The notes below the pieces were generated by a model. That model was not told where the DNA came from. It was given only the letters and a program-made list of their open reading frames with translations, and searched no databases. 64,000 nt of DNA from Flavobacteriaceae bacterium (GTDB taxonomy: Bacteria > Bacteroidota > Bacteroidia > Flavobacteriales > Flavobacteriaceae). This document shows, piece by piece, positions 33,711 through 43,150 of the stretch (positions are counted from its first letter, which is position 1; every line of letters starts with the position of its first letter). The stretch spans positions 1 to 64,000 of the forward strand of contig JABGUL010000019.1 in NCBI GenBank assembly GCA_018646605.1, in the 5' to 3' direction. The translations under genes and the position numbers were made by a program.

Positions 33711-35224
33711 TGATTAAAACCTTAGGAGCTAAAATTTATGCTGCTATTGCGCATCGAAAGAATCAAAAGTGGATTACAAGACCTATTGATGCTCAAAAAA
33801 AGGTGTTTAATTTACTCATCAAAAGAGGTTTAAAAACACGTTTTGGAAAAGAACATGATTTTGAAAAGATTAAATCAATAAAAGAATTTCAAAGTGCCAT
33901 TCCAATCAGGGACTATGAAGGCTTAAAAAAATATATCGATGCTATTTTAAATGGAGAAAGCGATGTGCTTTGGCCAGGAAGACCCCTTTATTATGCAAAA
34001 TCTAGTGGGACAACTTCTGGCGCAAAGTATATTCCAATTACAAAAGAATCCATGCCTCAACATATTCGAGCGGCTAAAGAAGCGATTTTGAACTATATTT
34101 TTAAAACAGGAAAGGCAGCTTCTGTAAATGGGAAACATATATTTCTTCAAGGAAGTCCTGTCTTGGAAGATAAAAAAGGAATTGCCTTAGGGCGACTGTC
34201 TGGAATTGTTGCGCATTATGTTCCTAGTTATTTACAAAAAAACCGAATGCCAAGTTGGGAAACGAACTGTATTGAGGACTGGGAAAAAAAGGTAGATGCT
34301 GTTGTAGCTGAAACGAAATCAGAAAACATGACGATTATAGGGGGGATACCTTCTTGGGTTCAAATGTATTTTGAGCGTTTGATTGATAAAACAGGAAAGA
34401 ATGTAGGCGATTTATTTCCCAACTTTTCACTTTTTGTTTATGGAGGGGTTAATTTTGAACCATATCGGGCCATCTTTAAAAAATTAATTGGCCGTACTCC
34501 AGATAGTATTGAACTATATCCCGCTTCGGAAGGGTTTTTTGCTTATCAAGATGAACAACAGGACAAGGGATTATTGCTTCTAGTAAACCATGGTATTTTT
34601 TATGAGTTTGTCGAATCTTCTAGTTTTTTTGATAAAAACCCCGTTTTCCTATCTTTAGAAGAAGTAAAATTAGGAGTAAATTATGTCATGATTATTTCTA
34701 CAACAGCAGGATTATGGAGATATAATCTAGGAGACACCATTCAGTTTACCAATTTATCACCTTATAAGATAATTGTAAGTGGACGAATTAAACATTTTAT
34801 TTCGGCATTTGGAGAACATGTTATTGTCAGTGAAGTTGAACAAGCCATTCAATTTGCCATAGAAAAAGAAACGGAAGAAATTCAGATTAGAGAATTTACT
34901 GTTGCACCTCAAATTAATCCAAGTCAAGGATTGCCTTATCACGAATGGTATATTGAATTTGATACGCTACCAAAAGACTTAGATGGCTTTGCGCTAGAAA
35001 TAGATCAAGCCATGCAAGAAAAAAACATTTACTATAAAGATCTTATTATTGGCAAAGTCTTAAGACCATTGGTTATTAGACCTGTGGACTCAGGGGGATT
35101 TAAAAAATACATGAAAAGCATAGGAAAACTAGGAGGTCAAAACAAGATTCCTAGGGTTGCAGACAACAGGAAAATAGCAGATCAATTAGACGCGTTTTTT
35201 AATTTAAAAATAGAAGACAAATGA
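33710..35224 (+). CDS. GH3-family acyl-adenylate-type enzyme
   Basis: The 504-residue protein belongs to the GH3 branch of adenylate-forming enzymes, named for plant auxin-amino acid ligases. It has the phosphate-binding motif SSGTTSGAKYIP (from residue 98), the YPASEGFFAY segment, and LWRYNLGDTIQFT followed by GRIKHFISAFGEH. In plants these join amino acids to small acids; in Bacteroidota the substrate is unknown. It is tightly linked to an M23 peptidase and to a glycosyltransferase, suggesting a cell-envelope role, which is inference. Confidence 0.87.
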   Translation: MIKTLGAKIYAAIAHRKNQKWITRPIDAQKKVFNLLIKRGLKTRFGKEHDFEKIKSIKEFQSAIPIRDYEGLKKYIDAILNGESDVLWPGRPLYYAKSSGTTSGAKYIPITKESMPQHIRAAKEAILNYIFKTGKAASVNGKHIFLQGSPVLEDKKGIALGRLSGIVAHYVPSYLQKNRMPSWETNCIEDWEKKVDAVVAETKSENMTIIGGIPSWVQMYFERLIDKTGKNVGDLFPNFSLFVYGGVNFEPYRAIFKKLIGRTPDSIELYPASEGFFAYQDEQQDKGLLLLVNHGIFYEFVESSSFFDKNPVFLSLEEVKLGVNYVMIISTTAGLWRYNLGDTIQFTNLSPYKIIVSGRIKHFISAFGEHVIVSEVEQAIQFAIEKETEEIQIREFTVAPQINPSQGLPYHEWYIEFDTLPKDLDGFALEIDQAMQEKNIYYKDLIIGKVLRPLVIRPVDSGGFKKYMKSIGKLGGQNKIPRVADNRKIADQLDAFFNLKIEDK

Positions 35225-36282
35225 AAACCAAGAAAGTAACCTTGGTGTGTACAATCAAAAACACTTTTGTTCTCAAAGACGTAGCGCTTTTAGAATCTCT
35301 AGGGTACTCTGTTTTATTAATTCACTCTCCGCCATATAAAGATCCATTACGTTTTATTTTCAATAGAATACGGGAGTTTTTTTTTGGCTTTCTTTATGTT
35401 TTACAATCCCATGCAACGATAAGTTGGTTTAATGATTATCATTCTTTCTTCCCTTTATTTTTTTCCACACTTTTTGGTAAAAAAAGTATCATAATCGTTG
35501 GAGGATATGATGCGGTTTCAAGCCCAAAATTGCAATATGGAATTTTTTTAAAGAAAAATTTTAGACAAAAACTAGCACGAATTAATTACACCCTTTGTAG
35601 TCAAATTTGGGTAGTGCATAAAAGTTTAGCAGAAGGATGTAAACAGGCCAAGGATGATTCAGAAACTGAATCAGGGATTTTTAAATTTATTCCAAACATT
35701 AAAACACCCATAGCAGAAGTGCCTACCTCCTATGACAGCAGTTTCTGGAAAGCAGATGAGACAAAAAAGGAAAAGACGGTGCTAACAGTAGCCAATATTT
35801 CAGATCAACGCACCTATGAGCGAAAGGGAATTCCTTTATTTATTTCTTTGGCAACAGCACTCCCTGATTATCAGTTTACGATTGCAGGAATTAAGTCATT
35901 AAAGCTAAGATCTGACAAGCTACCTCAAAACATCCAACTTTTGGAAACCCAAACAAGAGCCGAATTGAAAACACTTTACAGTAAAAGTCAATTTTATTTT
36001 CAGGGTTCTAAAATAGAGGGTTTACCCAACGTATTATGTGAAGCAATGCTCTGTGAATGCGTCCCTATTGGGAAAGCGGTTTTTGGTATTCCAGACGCCA
36101 TTGGCACTACCGGATTACTTTTTATTGAGGGTACAGCCCCAGGAGTTTTAATAGATTTTTTAAAAAAAAACCCAAAAGGATTGGGGCTGAAAGCACGAAA
36201 GCGAATTCAAAATGCTTATCCTTTAGAAAGAAGAAAGAAAGCCTTTATGATGCTTTTAGAAAATACAGGATCTGATGAATAG
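35221..36282 (+). CDS. Glycosyltransferase (GT4-like)
   Basis: The 353-residue protein has a variable N-terminal half and a C-terminal GT-B donor domain with TVLTVANISDQRTYERKGIPLFI (about 187-209), the strand FTIAGIKSL, and the SKIEGLPNVLCEAMLCECVPI loop (about 263-283) with the EGLPNVLCEAM acidic motif that binds the nucleotide sugar. It overlaps the GH3 gene by 4 bases and the next gene by 8. It likely builds a surface glycan; donor and acceptor unknown. Confidence 0.85.
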   Translation: MKTKKVTLVCTIKNTFVLKDVALLESLGYSVLLIHSPPYKDPLRFIFNRIREFFFGFLYVLQSHATISWFNDYHSFFPLFFSTLFGKKSIIIVGGYDAVSSPKLQYGIFLKKNFRQKLARINYTLCSQIWVVHKSLAEGCKQAKDDSETESGIFKFIPNIKTPIAEVPTSYDSSFWKADETKKEKTVLTVANISDQRTYERKGIPLFISLATALPDYQFTIAGIKSLKLRSDKLPQNIQLLETQTRAELKTLYSKSQFYFQGSKIEGLPNVLCEAMLCECVPIGKAVFGIPDAIGTTGLLFIEGTAPGVLIDFLKKNPKGLGLKARKRIQNAYPLERRKKAFMMLLENTGSDE

Positions 36283-37234
36283 AAAACCAGCAGTTTTAGC
36301 GTACCCAAATTCAAATAATTTAGGGGATTACATTCAAAGTATTGCTGCAAAGCAATTAATTGGAGATGATAAAATAGCTGAACTAGATAGAGACCATTTA
36401 GATCAATACGCTGGAGACAAAGTAAGTTTGGTGATGAACGGGTGGTTTATGGAAAAACCATCAAACTGGCCGCCCTCACCTCAAATTACCCCATTATTTC
36501 TTTCGTTTCATCTCAATCCCACCGCTGAGAAAGTGATGTTAAGCGAAAAGGGAATAACTTATTTTAAAACCCATCAGCCCATTGGCTGTCGTGATTTACA
36601 CACCCAAAGAGTGCTTGAGAGTAAAGGAATAAAAACTTTTTTTTCTGCATGTATGACCTTAAGTTTAAAAAGATCAGCGTTTACAACTCCTAAAAAAGGA
36701 AGAAAAGGGATTGTGGTAATTAGCCCTTTAGAGCGATTGTTACCCGAATCGCAAACTTTTCGATTAACCAAAACAAACGGCTTTTTAAACATCTTTGTAC
36801 AAACCCTTAAATTTCCATTAAAATATATCAAGTATAGAAAAGCTATGTCACGGTTGATGATATATTTGGAGTCTCAAGAAGAAAGGATAGTGTGGACTTC
36901 TCAATTAATAGACACAAAAAATTTTTCAGAAAAAGAACGAATATTAGAAGCAAGAAAGCAACTAGTCAATCTTGCAAATGCTCGTTTAGTAATTACTTCT
37001 CGAATTCATTCTGCTCTTCCAGCGGTAGCCTTTGAAACCCCGGTGCTTTTTCTTTCAGACGGGCTGGAACATCCCAATCAAAAAAGCCGCTTAGAGGGAC
37101 TTGACTCTTTTTTTCCAATCATTAATTCAAGTGAATTAATAGAGTGGCAAGGAAAACAACCGGAGGCCAAAAAGGCACATTTACCTTTTGTGAAAAAAAT
37201 TCAAAAAGAAATAGACACTTTTTTTAAAGATTAA
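36275..37234 (+). CDS. Polysaccharide pyruvyl transferase family protein
   Basis: The 319-residue protein begins AVLAYPNSNNLGDYIQSIAAKQ, the family's N-terminal signature. It has a GCRDLHTQRVLESKGI segment and the C-terminal ITSRIHSALPAVAFETPVLFLSDG (about 246-269) with the conserved Arg-His pair. Members add a pyruvyl ketal to sugars in exopolysaccharide or cell-wall glycans. It closes the four-gene run and overlaps the glycosyltransferase gene by 8 bases, so the two enzymes probably act on the same glycan. Confidence 0.85.
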   Translation: MNRKPAVLAYPNSNNLGDYIQSIAAKQLIGDDKIAELDRDHLDQYAGDKVSLVMNGWFMEKPSNWPPSPQITPLFLSFHLNPTAEKVMLSEKGITYFKTHQPIGCRDLHTQRVLESKGIKTFFSACMTLSLKRSAFTTPKKGRKGIVVISPLERLLPESQTFRLTKTNGFLNIFVQTLKFPLKYIKYRKAMSRLMIYLESQEERIVWTSQLIDTKNFSEKERILEARKQLVNLANARLVITSRIHSALPAVAFETPVLFLSDGLEHPNQKSRLEGLDSFFPIINSSELIEWQGKQPEAKKAHLPFVKKIQKEIDTFFKD

Positions 37235-37266
37235 AAAGAGAACACTTTAGATATATCTTAAGTGGT

Positions 37267-37274
37267 TATCTTTG
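37267..37274 (+). promoter_or_regulatory. -7 box TATCTTTG of purD
   Basis: A perfect TAnnTTTG match. It overlaps an in-frame upstream TTG codon at 37272, which argues for the ATG at 37290 as the purD start. Confidence 0.55.
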
Positions 37275-37289
37275 TATAAATTATTTTTA

Positions 37290-38561
37290 ATGAATGTATT
37301 GGTTATTGGTGGAGGTGGACGTGAACACACTCTTTGTTGGAAAATTAAACAGAGTAAAGATTGCAATCAGCTTTTTGCAGCTCCAGGAAATGCAGGGACA
37401 GCATTATGTGCTACCAACCTTCCCATAGAAGTAAATGATTTCGAAGGAATAAAAAATGCGGTTTTAACAAATAGCATTCAGATGGTAGTTGTTGGCCCTG
37501 AAGACCCATTGGTAAATGGGATCCATGATTTCTTTTTAAATGATCCACAGCTTTCTTCTGTAGGAGTTATTGGACCACAAAAAGAGGCAGCTACCTTAGA
37601 GGGGAGTAAGGCATATGCTAAAGAGTTTATGATGCGACATAATATTCCTACTGCTGCTTATGCTGAATTTACATCGGAAACGATCACAGAAGGTGAAGTT
37701 TTTTTAGAACAAAGCAACTCTCCCTACGTGCTTAAAGCAGATGGGCTTGCTGCAGGGAAGGGAGTTCTTATAATTGAGGATTTAGCAACTGCAAAAAAGG
37801 AATTGCGTGAAATGCTTTTGGAAAGCAAATTTGGCGCTGCATCCAGTAAAGTAGTTATTGAGGAGTTTTTAGCAGGAATAGAATTATCGTGTTTTGTTTT
37901 GACCGACGGAACCTCCTATTTAACCCTGCCTATGGCCAAAGACTATAAAAGAATTGGAGAAGGGGATACAGGATTAAACACAGGAGGAATGGGCGCTATT
38001 TCTCCCGTTCCTTTTGTTACAAAAGAATTTAAAGATAAAATAGAAACTCAAATCATAAAACCTACAATTGAAGGACTAAAGAAAGATCGTTTACCTTACA
38101 AGGGGTTTGTTTTTATTGGGTTGATTAAAGTAGGAAATGAACCCAAAGTAATTGAATACAATGTTCGATTGGGAGATCCTGAAACGGAGGTTGTCATTCC
38201 GAGGATTAAAAATGATTTCTTAGCTGTCTTGCAAGCCATAAATGATGAGCGGTTAAATGAGGTGGAATTAGAGATTGATTCAGCAGTTGCCGCTACTGTT
38301 GTTGCAGTTTCTGGAGGCTATCCAGAGGGGTATGAAAAAGGAAAAATAATCACAGGGCTAGAGCTGCATAAAGAGAAAATGGTTTTTCATGCTGGCACAA
38401 AACAAAAAGGAACATCAATTGAAACTTCAGGCGGGCGTGTATTGGCAGTAACTTCCTTTGGCAAAGATCACAGGCATGCGGTTAAAGAAAGCTATGAGAC
38501 TTTGTCAAAAATTGATTTTCAAGGAATTAATTATCGAAAAGATATTGGATTTGATTTATAA
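37290..38561 (+). CDS. purD: Phosphoribosylamine-glycine ligase
   Basis: PurD joins glycine to phosphoribosylamine using ATP, the second step of purine synthesis. From the ATG at 37290 the protein has 423 residues and begins NVLVIGGGGREHTLCWKI. It has the ATP-grasp elements KADGLAAGKGV (about 143-153), MAKDYKRIGEGDTGLNTGGMGA and EYNVRLGDPETEV. The longer TTG start is rejected because it lies in the promoter. The stop overlaps the convergent DUF6341-type gene by 6 bases. Confidence 0.96.
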   Translation: MNVLVIGGGGREHTLCWKIKQSKDCNQLFAAPGNAGTALCATNLPIEVNDFEGIKNAVLTNSIQMVVVGPEDPLVNGIHDFFLNDPQLSSVGVIGPQKEAATLEGSKAYAKEFMMRHNIPTAAYAEFTSETITEGEVFLEQSNSPYVLKADGLAAGKGVLIIEDLATAKKELREMLLESKFGAASSKVVIEEFLAGIELSCFVLTDGTSYLTLPMAKDYKRIGEGDTGLNTGGMGAISPVPFVTKEFKDKIETQIIKPTIEGLKKDRLPYKGFVFIGLIKVGNEPKVIEYNVRLGDPETEVVIPRIKNDFLAVLQAINDERLNEVELEIDSAVAATVVAVSGGYPEGYEKGKIITGLELHKEKMVFHAGTKQKGTSIETSGGRVLAVTSFGKDHRHAVKESYETLSKIDFQGINYRKDIGFDL

Positions 38562-38783
38562 AAACGAATGGGCAGAAGGGTCTTTGTCTTCTTCTCCGTT
38601 TTTGTCAAAAGAATTAAGTTGTAAAATCCAATAAATTAAAGCAGAAAAGCCAACAAGCACAAAAATCCAATTAACAGTATTGGAAAGCGTCCAACTGCTT
38701 GCTTCGATTTGACGCAAAAGATCATAAGGAAGAAAAAGAATTTCTTCAAACAGCCAGGCAATTCCTTCAAAAAAAGCTTTCAT
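38556..38783 (-). CDS. DUF6341-type small membrane protein
   Basis: The 75-residue protein has a hydrophobic N-terminal segment (FFEGIAWLFEEILFLPYDLLR), a second membrane helix (about 38-55, NWIFVLVGFSALIYWILQL) and an acidic tail. Small proteins of this kind beside purD and a DUF6427-type gene are common in Flavobacteriaceae and are sometimes misnamed uracil phosphoribosyltransferase. Function unknown. It is divergent from the DUF6427-type gene. Confidence 0.75.
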   Translation of the reverse strand: MKAFFEGIAWLFEEILFLPYDLLRQIEASSWTLSNTVNWIFVLVGFSALIYWILQLNSFDKNGEEDKDPSAHSFL

Positions 38784-38825
38784 ACAAGATTATAATTTAT
38801 AAATTGATTTAAAATTTGAACCAAT

Positions 38826-39776
38826 ATGTTTGCAAAGATATTTAAAAGGCTAACTATTCAAGCGTTCATCACCTCTTTTTTTTTATGTTTTCTAGCAATT
38901 TTTTTTGTAACGTATTGTGTTACTGCTGGAAATATTGATGCACAAGCCTTAATTAAAACAATGTTTTTATGGGTTGCTTATGCCATCATTATTGTTACAA
39001 TTTCTTTTTTAGAGTCAAGACGACTTAACCAATCATTTGCTGCTATTCATCTTCTTTCAATACCCTTATGTATCCTTTTGTTCAATCAGCAAGGAGGATT
39101 TTCAATTGAGATGGCAATAGTTTTAGTTATACTTTTAATTACAACAAGTCTTTTTTCAAATGATTTTAAAAAAGCATCTTCAACAAAAGCCCTTTTTCTT
39201 CTTGGTGTTTTGGTAGCAATTCTTGCCTTCATCAATATTTATTATTCTGTATTTATAATTACCTCTCTTTTAATTCTGTTTGAAATTAGGCACAGGCAAA
39301 TTAAAAATGTAATTGCCCTTTTTGTTGGTGTAATTCTTACCCTGCAGCTATTATGGATTTTATTTTATGTTGCCACAGGGTCATTTTTTTACGATTCAAA
39401 CATCCTTAAATCTGAATTATCAGTAATTGGAGAGTATTCCAAGGAAGATATAGCATGGAGTGCAACTGTTTTTATTGCTCTATTAACAGCAACTATTTTT
39501 AGACTTTCCAATTATAAAACAATGGCCCAAAGAAATAATACTTTTAGGGTTTTTCAATTCATGAGAATATGGTTAATAATAAGCATTTTTTTCCGCTTTT
39601 TAAATATAAATGAAGGGAACGCTGTATGGTTAGAAAGTTTTATTCCAACTGCATTTTTTTTGGGAATCGCCATTGACGCAATAAAAAATGGTTTCTTAAA
39701 AAATCTTATAATAATGGCCATACTTTTTTCTGCAATTAGCCTTAAACTATTTAATTACGATTTAATTTCTTTTTGA
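38826..39776 (+). CDS. DUF6427-type polytopic membrane protein
   Basis: The 316-residue protein has about eight to ten hydrophobic helices across its length and few polar loops (for example YSKEDIAWSATVF near 204-216). It resembles the flavobacterial DUF6427 membrane family that sits beside purD and a DUF6341-type gene. No catalytic motif is visible and the function is unknown. It ends 22 bases before the convergent reductase gene. Confidence 0.7.
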   Translation: MFAKIFKRLTIQAFITSFFLCFLAIFFVTYCVTAGNIDAQALIKTMFLWVAYAIIIVTISFLESRRLNQSFAAIHLLSIPLCILLFNQQGGFSIEMAIVLVILLITTSLFSNDFKKASSTKALFLLGVLVAILAFINIYYSVFIITSLLILFEIRHRQIKNVIALFVGVILTLQLLWILFYVATGSFFYDSNILKSELSVIGEYSKEDIAWSATVFIALLTATIFRLSNYKTMAQRNNTFRVFQFMRIWLIISIFFRFLNINEGNAVWLESFIPTAFFLGIAIDAIKNGFLKNLIIMAILFSAISLKLFNYDLISF

Positions 39777-39798
39777 TTAAAGGGGAGTTAATTTAAAT

Positions 39799-40842
39799 TT
39801 AAACATCATCATAATCAAGGCTAATTTGTTCTGTTTGGGCAATAGCCTGACAACTTAATACAAGCCCTTCTTTAACTTCTTCATCCGTTAATATTTGATT
39901 GCTTTGCATGGATGCTTTACCATCCGTAACACGCGCAATACAACTACTACAAACTCCTCCTTGACAAGAATAAGGCACGTCCAGCTTTGCTTGGAGGGCA
40001 ATATCCAATAAAGTTTTTCCCGCGACCAACTCAATAGAATGGGTGACTTCATCACAAGTCAAAGTTAAGATTCCTTTTTCTGCTGAGGTTTCTACTGACG
40101 CAGTATCTTTATTAGCCGTGAAAAGCTCAAAAAATATTTGCTCTTTTGAAATCCCTTTCTTTACTAACTGATCGGTAGCTATATGAATCATACTTTCTGG
40201 GCCACAGAGATAAAACGCTTCTGGAAGCTTGTCTTCAGTTTGTTTTAAAAGGTAATTGACAAGAGAGGTATCTATTCGTCCAAAATGCGTATCAGCCACA
40301 TTGGCTTGGGTAAATGCCCAATGAATTTTTAATCTTTGAGGATTTTCTTTTTCGAGCATTATTAGGTCTTCATAGAACATGGCTTCTTCTGGGGACTTAT
40401 TCCCATATAATAAGACAAATTGAGAGTTGGAATCACTCTGAAGGACAGACTTTATTATGGACATGATGGGAGTAATCCCACTTCCTGCAGCAATACCTAC
40501 TATTGTACTTTCGTTTAATTCTGGAGCTAAAGTAAATCGCCCCTCAGGAACACTTACCTCTAAAAAATCACCGACTGCAAGTTGCTGAGTAGCGTAAGTA
40601 GAAAAAACACCCTCAGGAACCTGCTTAATTCCCACTTGTAATACTCCTGATTGAGGAACTGAACAAATGGAATAGGAGCGCCGGACTTGGCTACCAGCAA
40701 TTTGGGTTTGTAAGCTTATGTATTGTCCAGCCATAAAATTAAAATCACCCATTAATGTAGGGGGAATTTCAAAAGAGACAATAACTGCTTTGGAGGTTAA
40801 TTTGTCAATATTAGAAACGCGAAGGGAATGAAATGAAGACAT
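39799..40842 (-). CDS. Ferredoxin-NADP reductase-like protein with C-terminal 2Fe-2S domain (PaaE-like)
   Basis: The 347-residue flavoprotein has an FAD-binding domain (RRSYSICSVP, about 54-63), an NAD(P)-binding domain (GIAAGSGITPIMSIIKSVL, about 116-134) and a plant-type 2Fe-2S ferredoxin domain with CQGGVCSSC and a fourth Cys in VLSCQA. This is the layout of PaaE and related oxygenase reductases. No oxygenase genes are nearby, so its partner is unknown; a general ferredoxin reductase role is as likely. Confidence 0.87.
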   Translation of the reverse strand: MSSFHSLRVSNIDKLTSKAVIVSFEIPPTLMGDFNFMAGQYISLQTQIAGSQVRRSYSICSVPQSGVLQVGIKQVPEGVFSTYATQQLAVGDFLEVSVPEGRFTLAPELNESTIVGIAAGSGITPIMSIIKSVLQSDSNSQFVLLYGNKSPEEAMFYEDLIMLEKENPQRLKIHWAFTQANVADTHFGRIDTSLVNYLLKQTEDKLPEAFYLCGPESMIHIATDQLVKKGISKEQIFFELFTANKDTASVETSAEKGILTLTCDEVTHSIELVAGKTLLDIALQAKLDVPYSCQGGVCSSCIARVTDGKASMQSNQILTDEEVKEGLVLSCQAIAQTEQISLDYDDV

Positions 40843-40913
40843 AGCTTTTTTTTGACAAATTTAAAAAAATGATTATCATTGTACCTCTTCAAGAAGTTTA
40901 AAAGCCCAGATTT

Positions 40914-42398
40914 ATGTCCATTTCACTAAAACAATCAATTTCCCTTTCTAAGAAGAAATTTTTTCGAGCACCGCAGTGGGAATTGAAGTTGGCAGCGCGG
41001 ATTTTTATTGGCTTTATAGTACTGTATTTTTTAGTTGTTTTTCTGGCTCTAGGAATAGGACTTTTTTTTATTATCAGAGAAGCTTCTCCTGATCAAGACC
41101 CAGTATCTGTTGTGAATTTATGGATAATTTACTTTTTCGGAATTGATTTTTTAATGCGGTATTTTATCCAAAACCCCCCTATTACAGATGTAAAATCACT
41201 TTTGCTGCAACCGATTACTAAAGCTCAGATTATACAAAGGGTAATGCTTCGCTCATTGACCTCCTTTTTTAATTTTATTCCGCTTATAATTTTAATCCCT
41301 TTTTGTGTTGTTGTAAGTGTTGAAAATGGCTCTACCCTTTCTTTATGGATTTGGTTTTTTGCGATATTGACCCTCTCCGTCACTAGTAATTATTTGATTT
41401 TTTTAATTAATAAAAACAAAAGTATTGCCATTGGCACACTTATTTTCTTGATTTTGGGGTATCTCTTGGAAACCTATTTTAAAATCCCTGTCATTTCTTT
41501 TTTTAGTTCAGGATTTGAAGCTATATATACTCAGCCACTTTGGATTTTGGTTCCTCTAGCTTTATTTGCTTTTATTTGGCAACTTACACAGCGCTTTTTA
41601 AAATCTCAACTTTATCTGGATAAGGGATTAGGCAAAAAGAAAGAGAGAATTATTGGATCAAAGCTTAAATTCTTTGATGCTTGGGGAACAATAGGCGTTC
41701 TTCTTAAAAACGACATTCGGTTAATTATTAGAAACATTAGGGCTCGACAAGTAGTTTTGATGGGTTTTATGTTTTTATTTTATGGATTGTTTTTTTTTAC
41801 ACAACAAATTTACATTGAGCGACCGGTCGTATTAATTTTTGCTGGGGTATTTATAACTGGCGGATTTATGACAGCTTATGGGCAATATGTTCCCGCTTGG
41901 GACAGCGAGTATTATTCTTTTTTAATGGGGCAGAACTTACCTTATAAAGAGTATCTAAAATCAAAACTTTATCTGCTTATGTTTTCTATTGTGTTGTGTA
42001 CTTTTTTATCCTTTCCCTATTTGTATTTTGGTAAAAAGGTAATGCTCATCATATTAGCAGCTGGATTATTTAACTTGGGTCTTGGGAGCCTCATCAACTT
42101 GTTCTCAGGAGCTTATAACGCTACTCCCATTAAGCTCAATGTCAAGGCAAAAGCATTTGAAAACACCCAAGCATTTAATTTAACACAGCTATTGTTTTCG
42201 TTGCCTAAACTGGTTTTACCGATAATTATTTTTTACCTCCCTTATGCATTTCTAGGATTTAATGCAGGAATTCTAGGGCTTGTTTTTTCAGGAATTCTAG
42301 GGCTTGTTTTTCAAAATAAAATCCTCAACTGGATTGAAAGAATTTATCAAACCAAGAAATACGAAACTCTCGCCTCATTTAATAAAAGCAAAATATGA
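40914..42398 (+). CDS. DUF5687-type membrane protein, probable ABC exporter permease
   Basis: The 494-residue protein has about 10 to 12 membrane helices and resembles the DUF5687 family of Bacteroidota. It overlaps the following ATPase gene by 4 bases (ATGA), so the two should form one ABC exporter; the cargo is unknown. Near the C-terminus an 8-codon tandem duplication gives GILGLVFS-GILGLVFQ (bases 42267-42314), which lengthens one membrane helix. The start ATG at 40914 gives MSISLKQ. Confidence 0.8.
   Translation: MSISLKQSISLSKKKFFRAPQWELKLAARIFIGFIVLYFLVVFLALGIGLFFIIREASPDQDPVSVVNLWIIYFFGIDFLMRYFIQNPPITDVKSLLLQPITKAQIIQRVMLRSLTSFFNFIPLIILIPFCVVVSVENGSTLSLWIWFFAILTLSVTSNYLIFLINKNKSIAIGTLIFLILGYLLETYFKIPVISFFSSGFEAIYTQPLWILVPLALFAFIWQLTQRFLKSQLYLDKGLGKKKERIIGSKLKFFDAWGTIGVLLKNDIRLIIRNIRARQVVLMGFMFLFYGLFFFTQQIYIERPVVLIFAGVFITGGFMTAYGQYVPAWDSEYYSFLMGQNLPYKEYLKSKLYLLMFSIVLCTFLSFPYLYFGKKVMLIILAAGLFNLGLGSLINLFSGAYNATPIKLNVKAKAFENTQAFNLTQLLFSLPKLVLPIIIFYLPYAFLGFNAGILGLVFSGILGLVFQNKILNWIERIYQTKKYETLASFNKSKI
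42267..42314 (+). repeat. 24-base tandem duplication inside the DUF5687 gene
   Basis: Two copies of a 24-base unit beginning GGAATTCTAGGGCTTG start at 42267 and 42291. The first 21 bases are identical. The frame is kept, adding eight residues. The near-identity suggests a recent slippage event. Confidence 0.85.
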
Positions 42399-43090
42399 TT
42401 TCAGTTCACTCACTATCAAAAAAATATGGCGGGGCCACCGTTTTAGATCTCCAAGAGCTCAATATACCTAAGGGGGAACTTTTTGGGTTAGTAGGAAATA
42501 ACGGCGCAGGAAAAACTACTTTTTTTAGTTTGCTATTGGATTTAATTGAATCCAGCAGTGGCACAGTTTCTATTAACGAGATAGATGTTCAAAAAAGTGA
42601 AGCATGGAAACCATTCACTTCTGCATTTATTGACGAAAGCTATTTAATAGGCTATCTAACTGTAGAAGAATACTATCATTTTATTGGAAGTTTACGGGGG
42701 GAAACAATTGAAGAAGTCGATCTTTTTGTCAAAGCTTTTGAGCCATTTTTTAACTCAGAAATATTAAACCAAAAAAAATATTTGAGAGATTTTTCAAAAG
42801 GGAATCAAAAAAAAGCGGGAATAATTGGTGCTTTAATTGGACATCCTGAAGTGGTAATCTTGGACGAACCTTTTGCAAATCTCGATCCAACAACACAAAT
42901 TCGCCTTAAAACTCTTTTAAAGGAAGAAGCTCAGAAGCATGGAACAACTTTTTTGATTTCTAGTCATGATTTAACCCATGTGACGGACGTCTGCGAACGT
43001 ATTGTCTTACTTGAGAAAGGAGTGATTTTAAAAGACATCAAAACGACCCCATCAACATTAAAAGAACTGGAACACTATTTTTCAAATTAA
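42395..43090 (+). CDS. ABC transporter ATP-binding protein
   Basis: The 231-residue ATPase has Walker A GNNGAGKTT (about 35-43), the signature region FSKGNQKKAGIIGALIGHPEVVILDEPFANLD with Walker B (about 129-160) and the switch His in SSHDLTHV. In the signature motif FSKGN replaces LSGGQ, as in several Bacteroidota ABC-2-type ATPases. It is coupled to the DUF5687 permease gene and probably powers that exporter. Confidence 0.92.
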   Translation: MISVHSLSKKYGGATVLDLQELNIPKGELFGLVGNNGAGKTTFFSLLLDLIESSSGTVSINEIDVQKSEAWKPFTSAFIDESYLIGYLTVEEYYHFIGSLRGETIEEVDLFVKAFEPFFNSEILNQKKYLRDFSKGNQKKAGIIGALIGHPEVVILDEPFANLDPTTQIRLKTLLKEEAQKHGTTFLISSHDLTHVTDVCERIVLLEKGVILKDIKTTPSTLKELEHYFSN

Positions 43091-43150
43091 TATAACTACC
43101 TGACATACTAAAACGCTTGTTTTCATGTTATTATCATACAAGTATCATAG

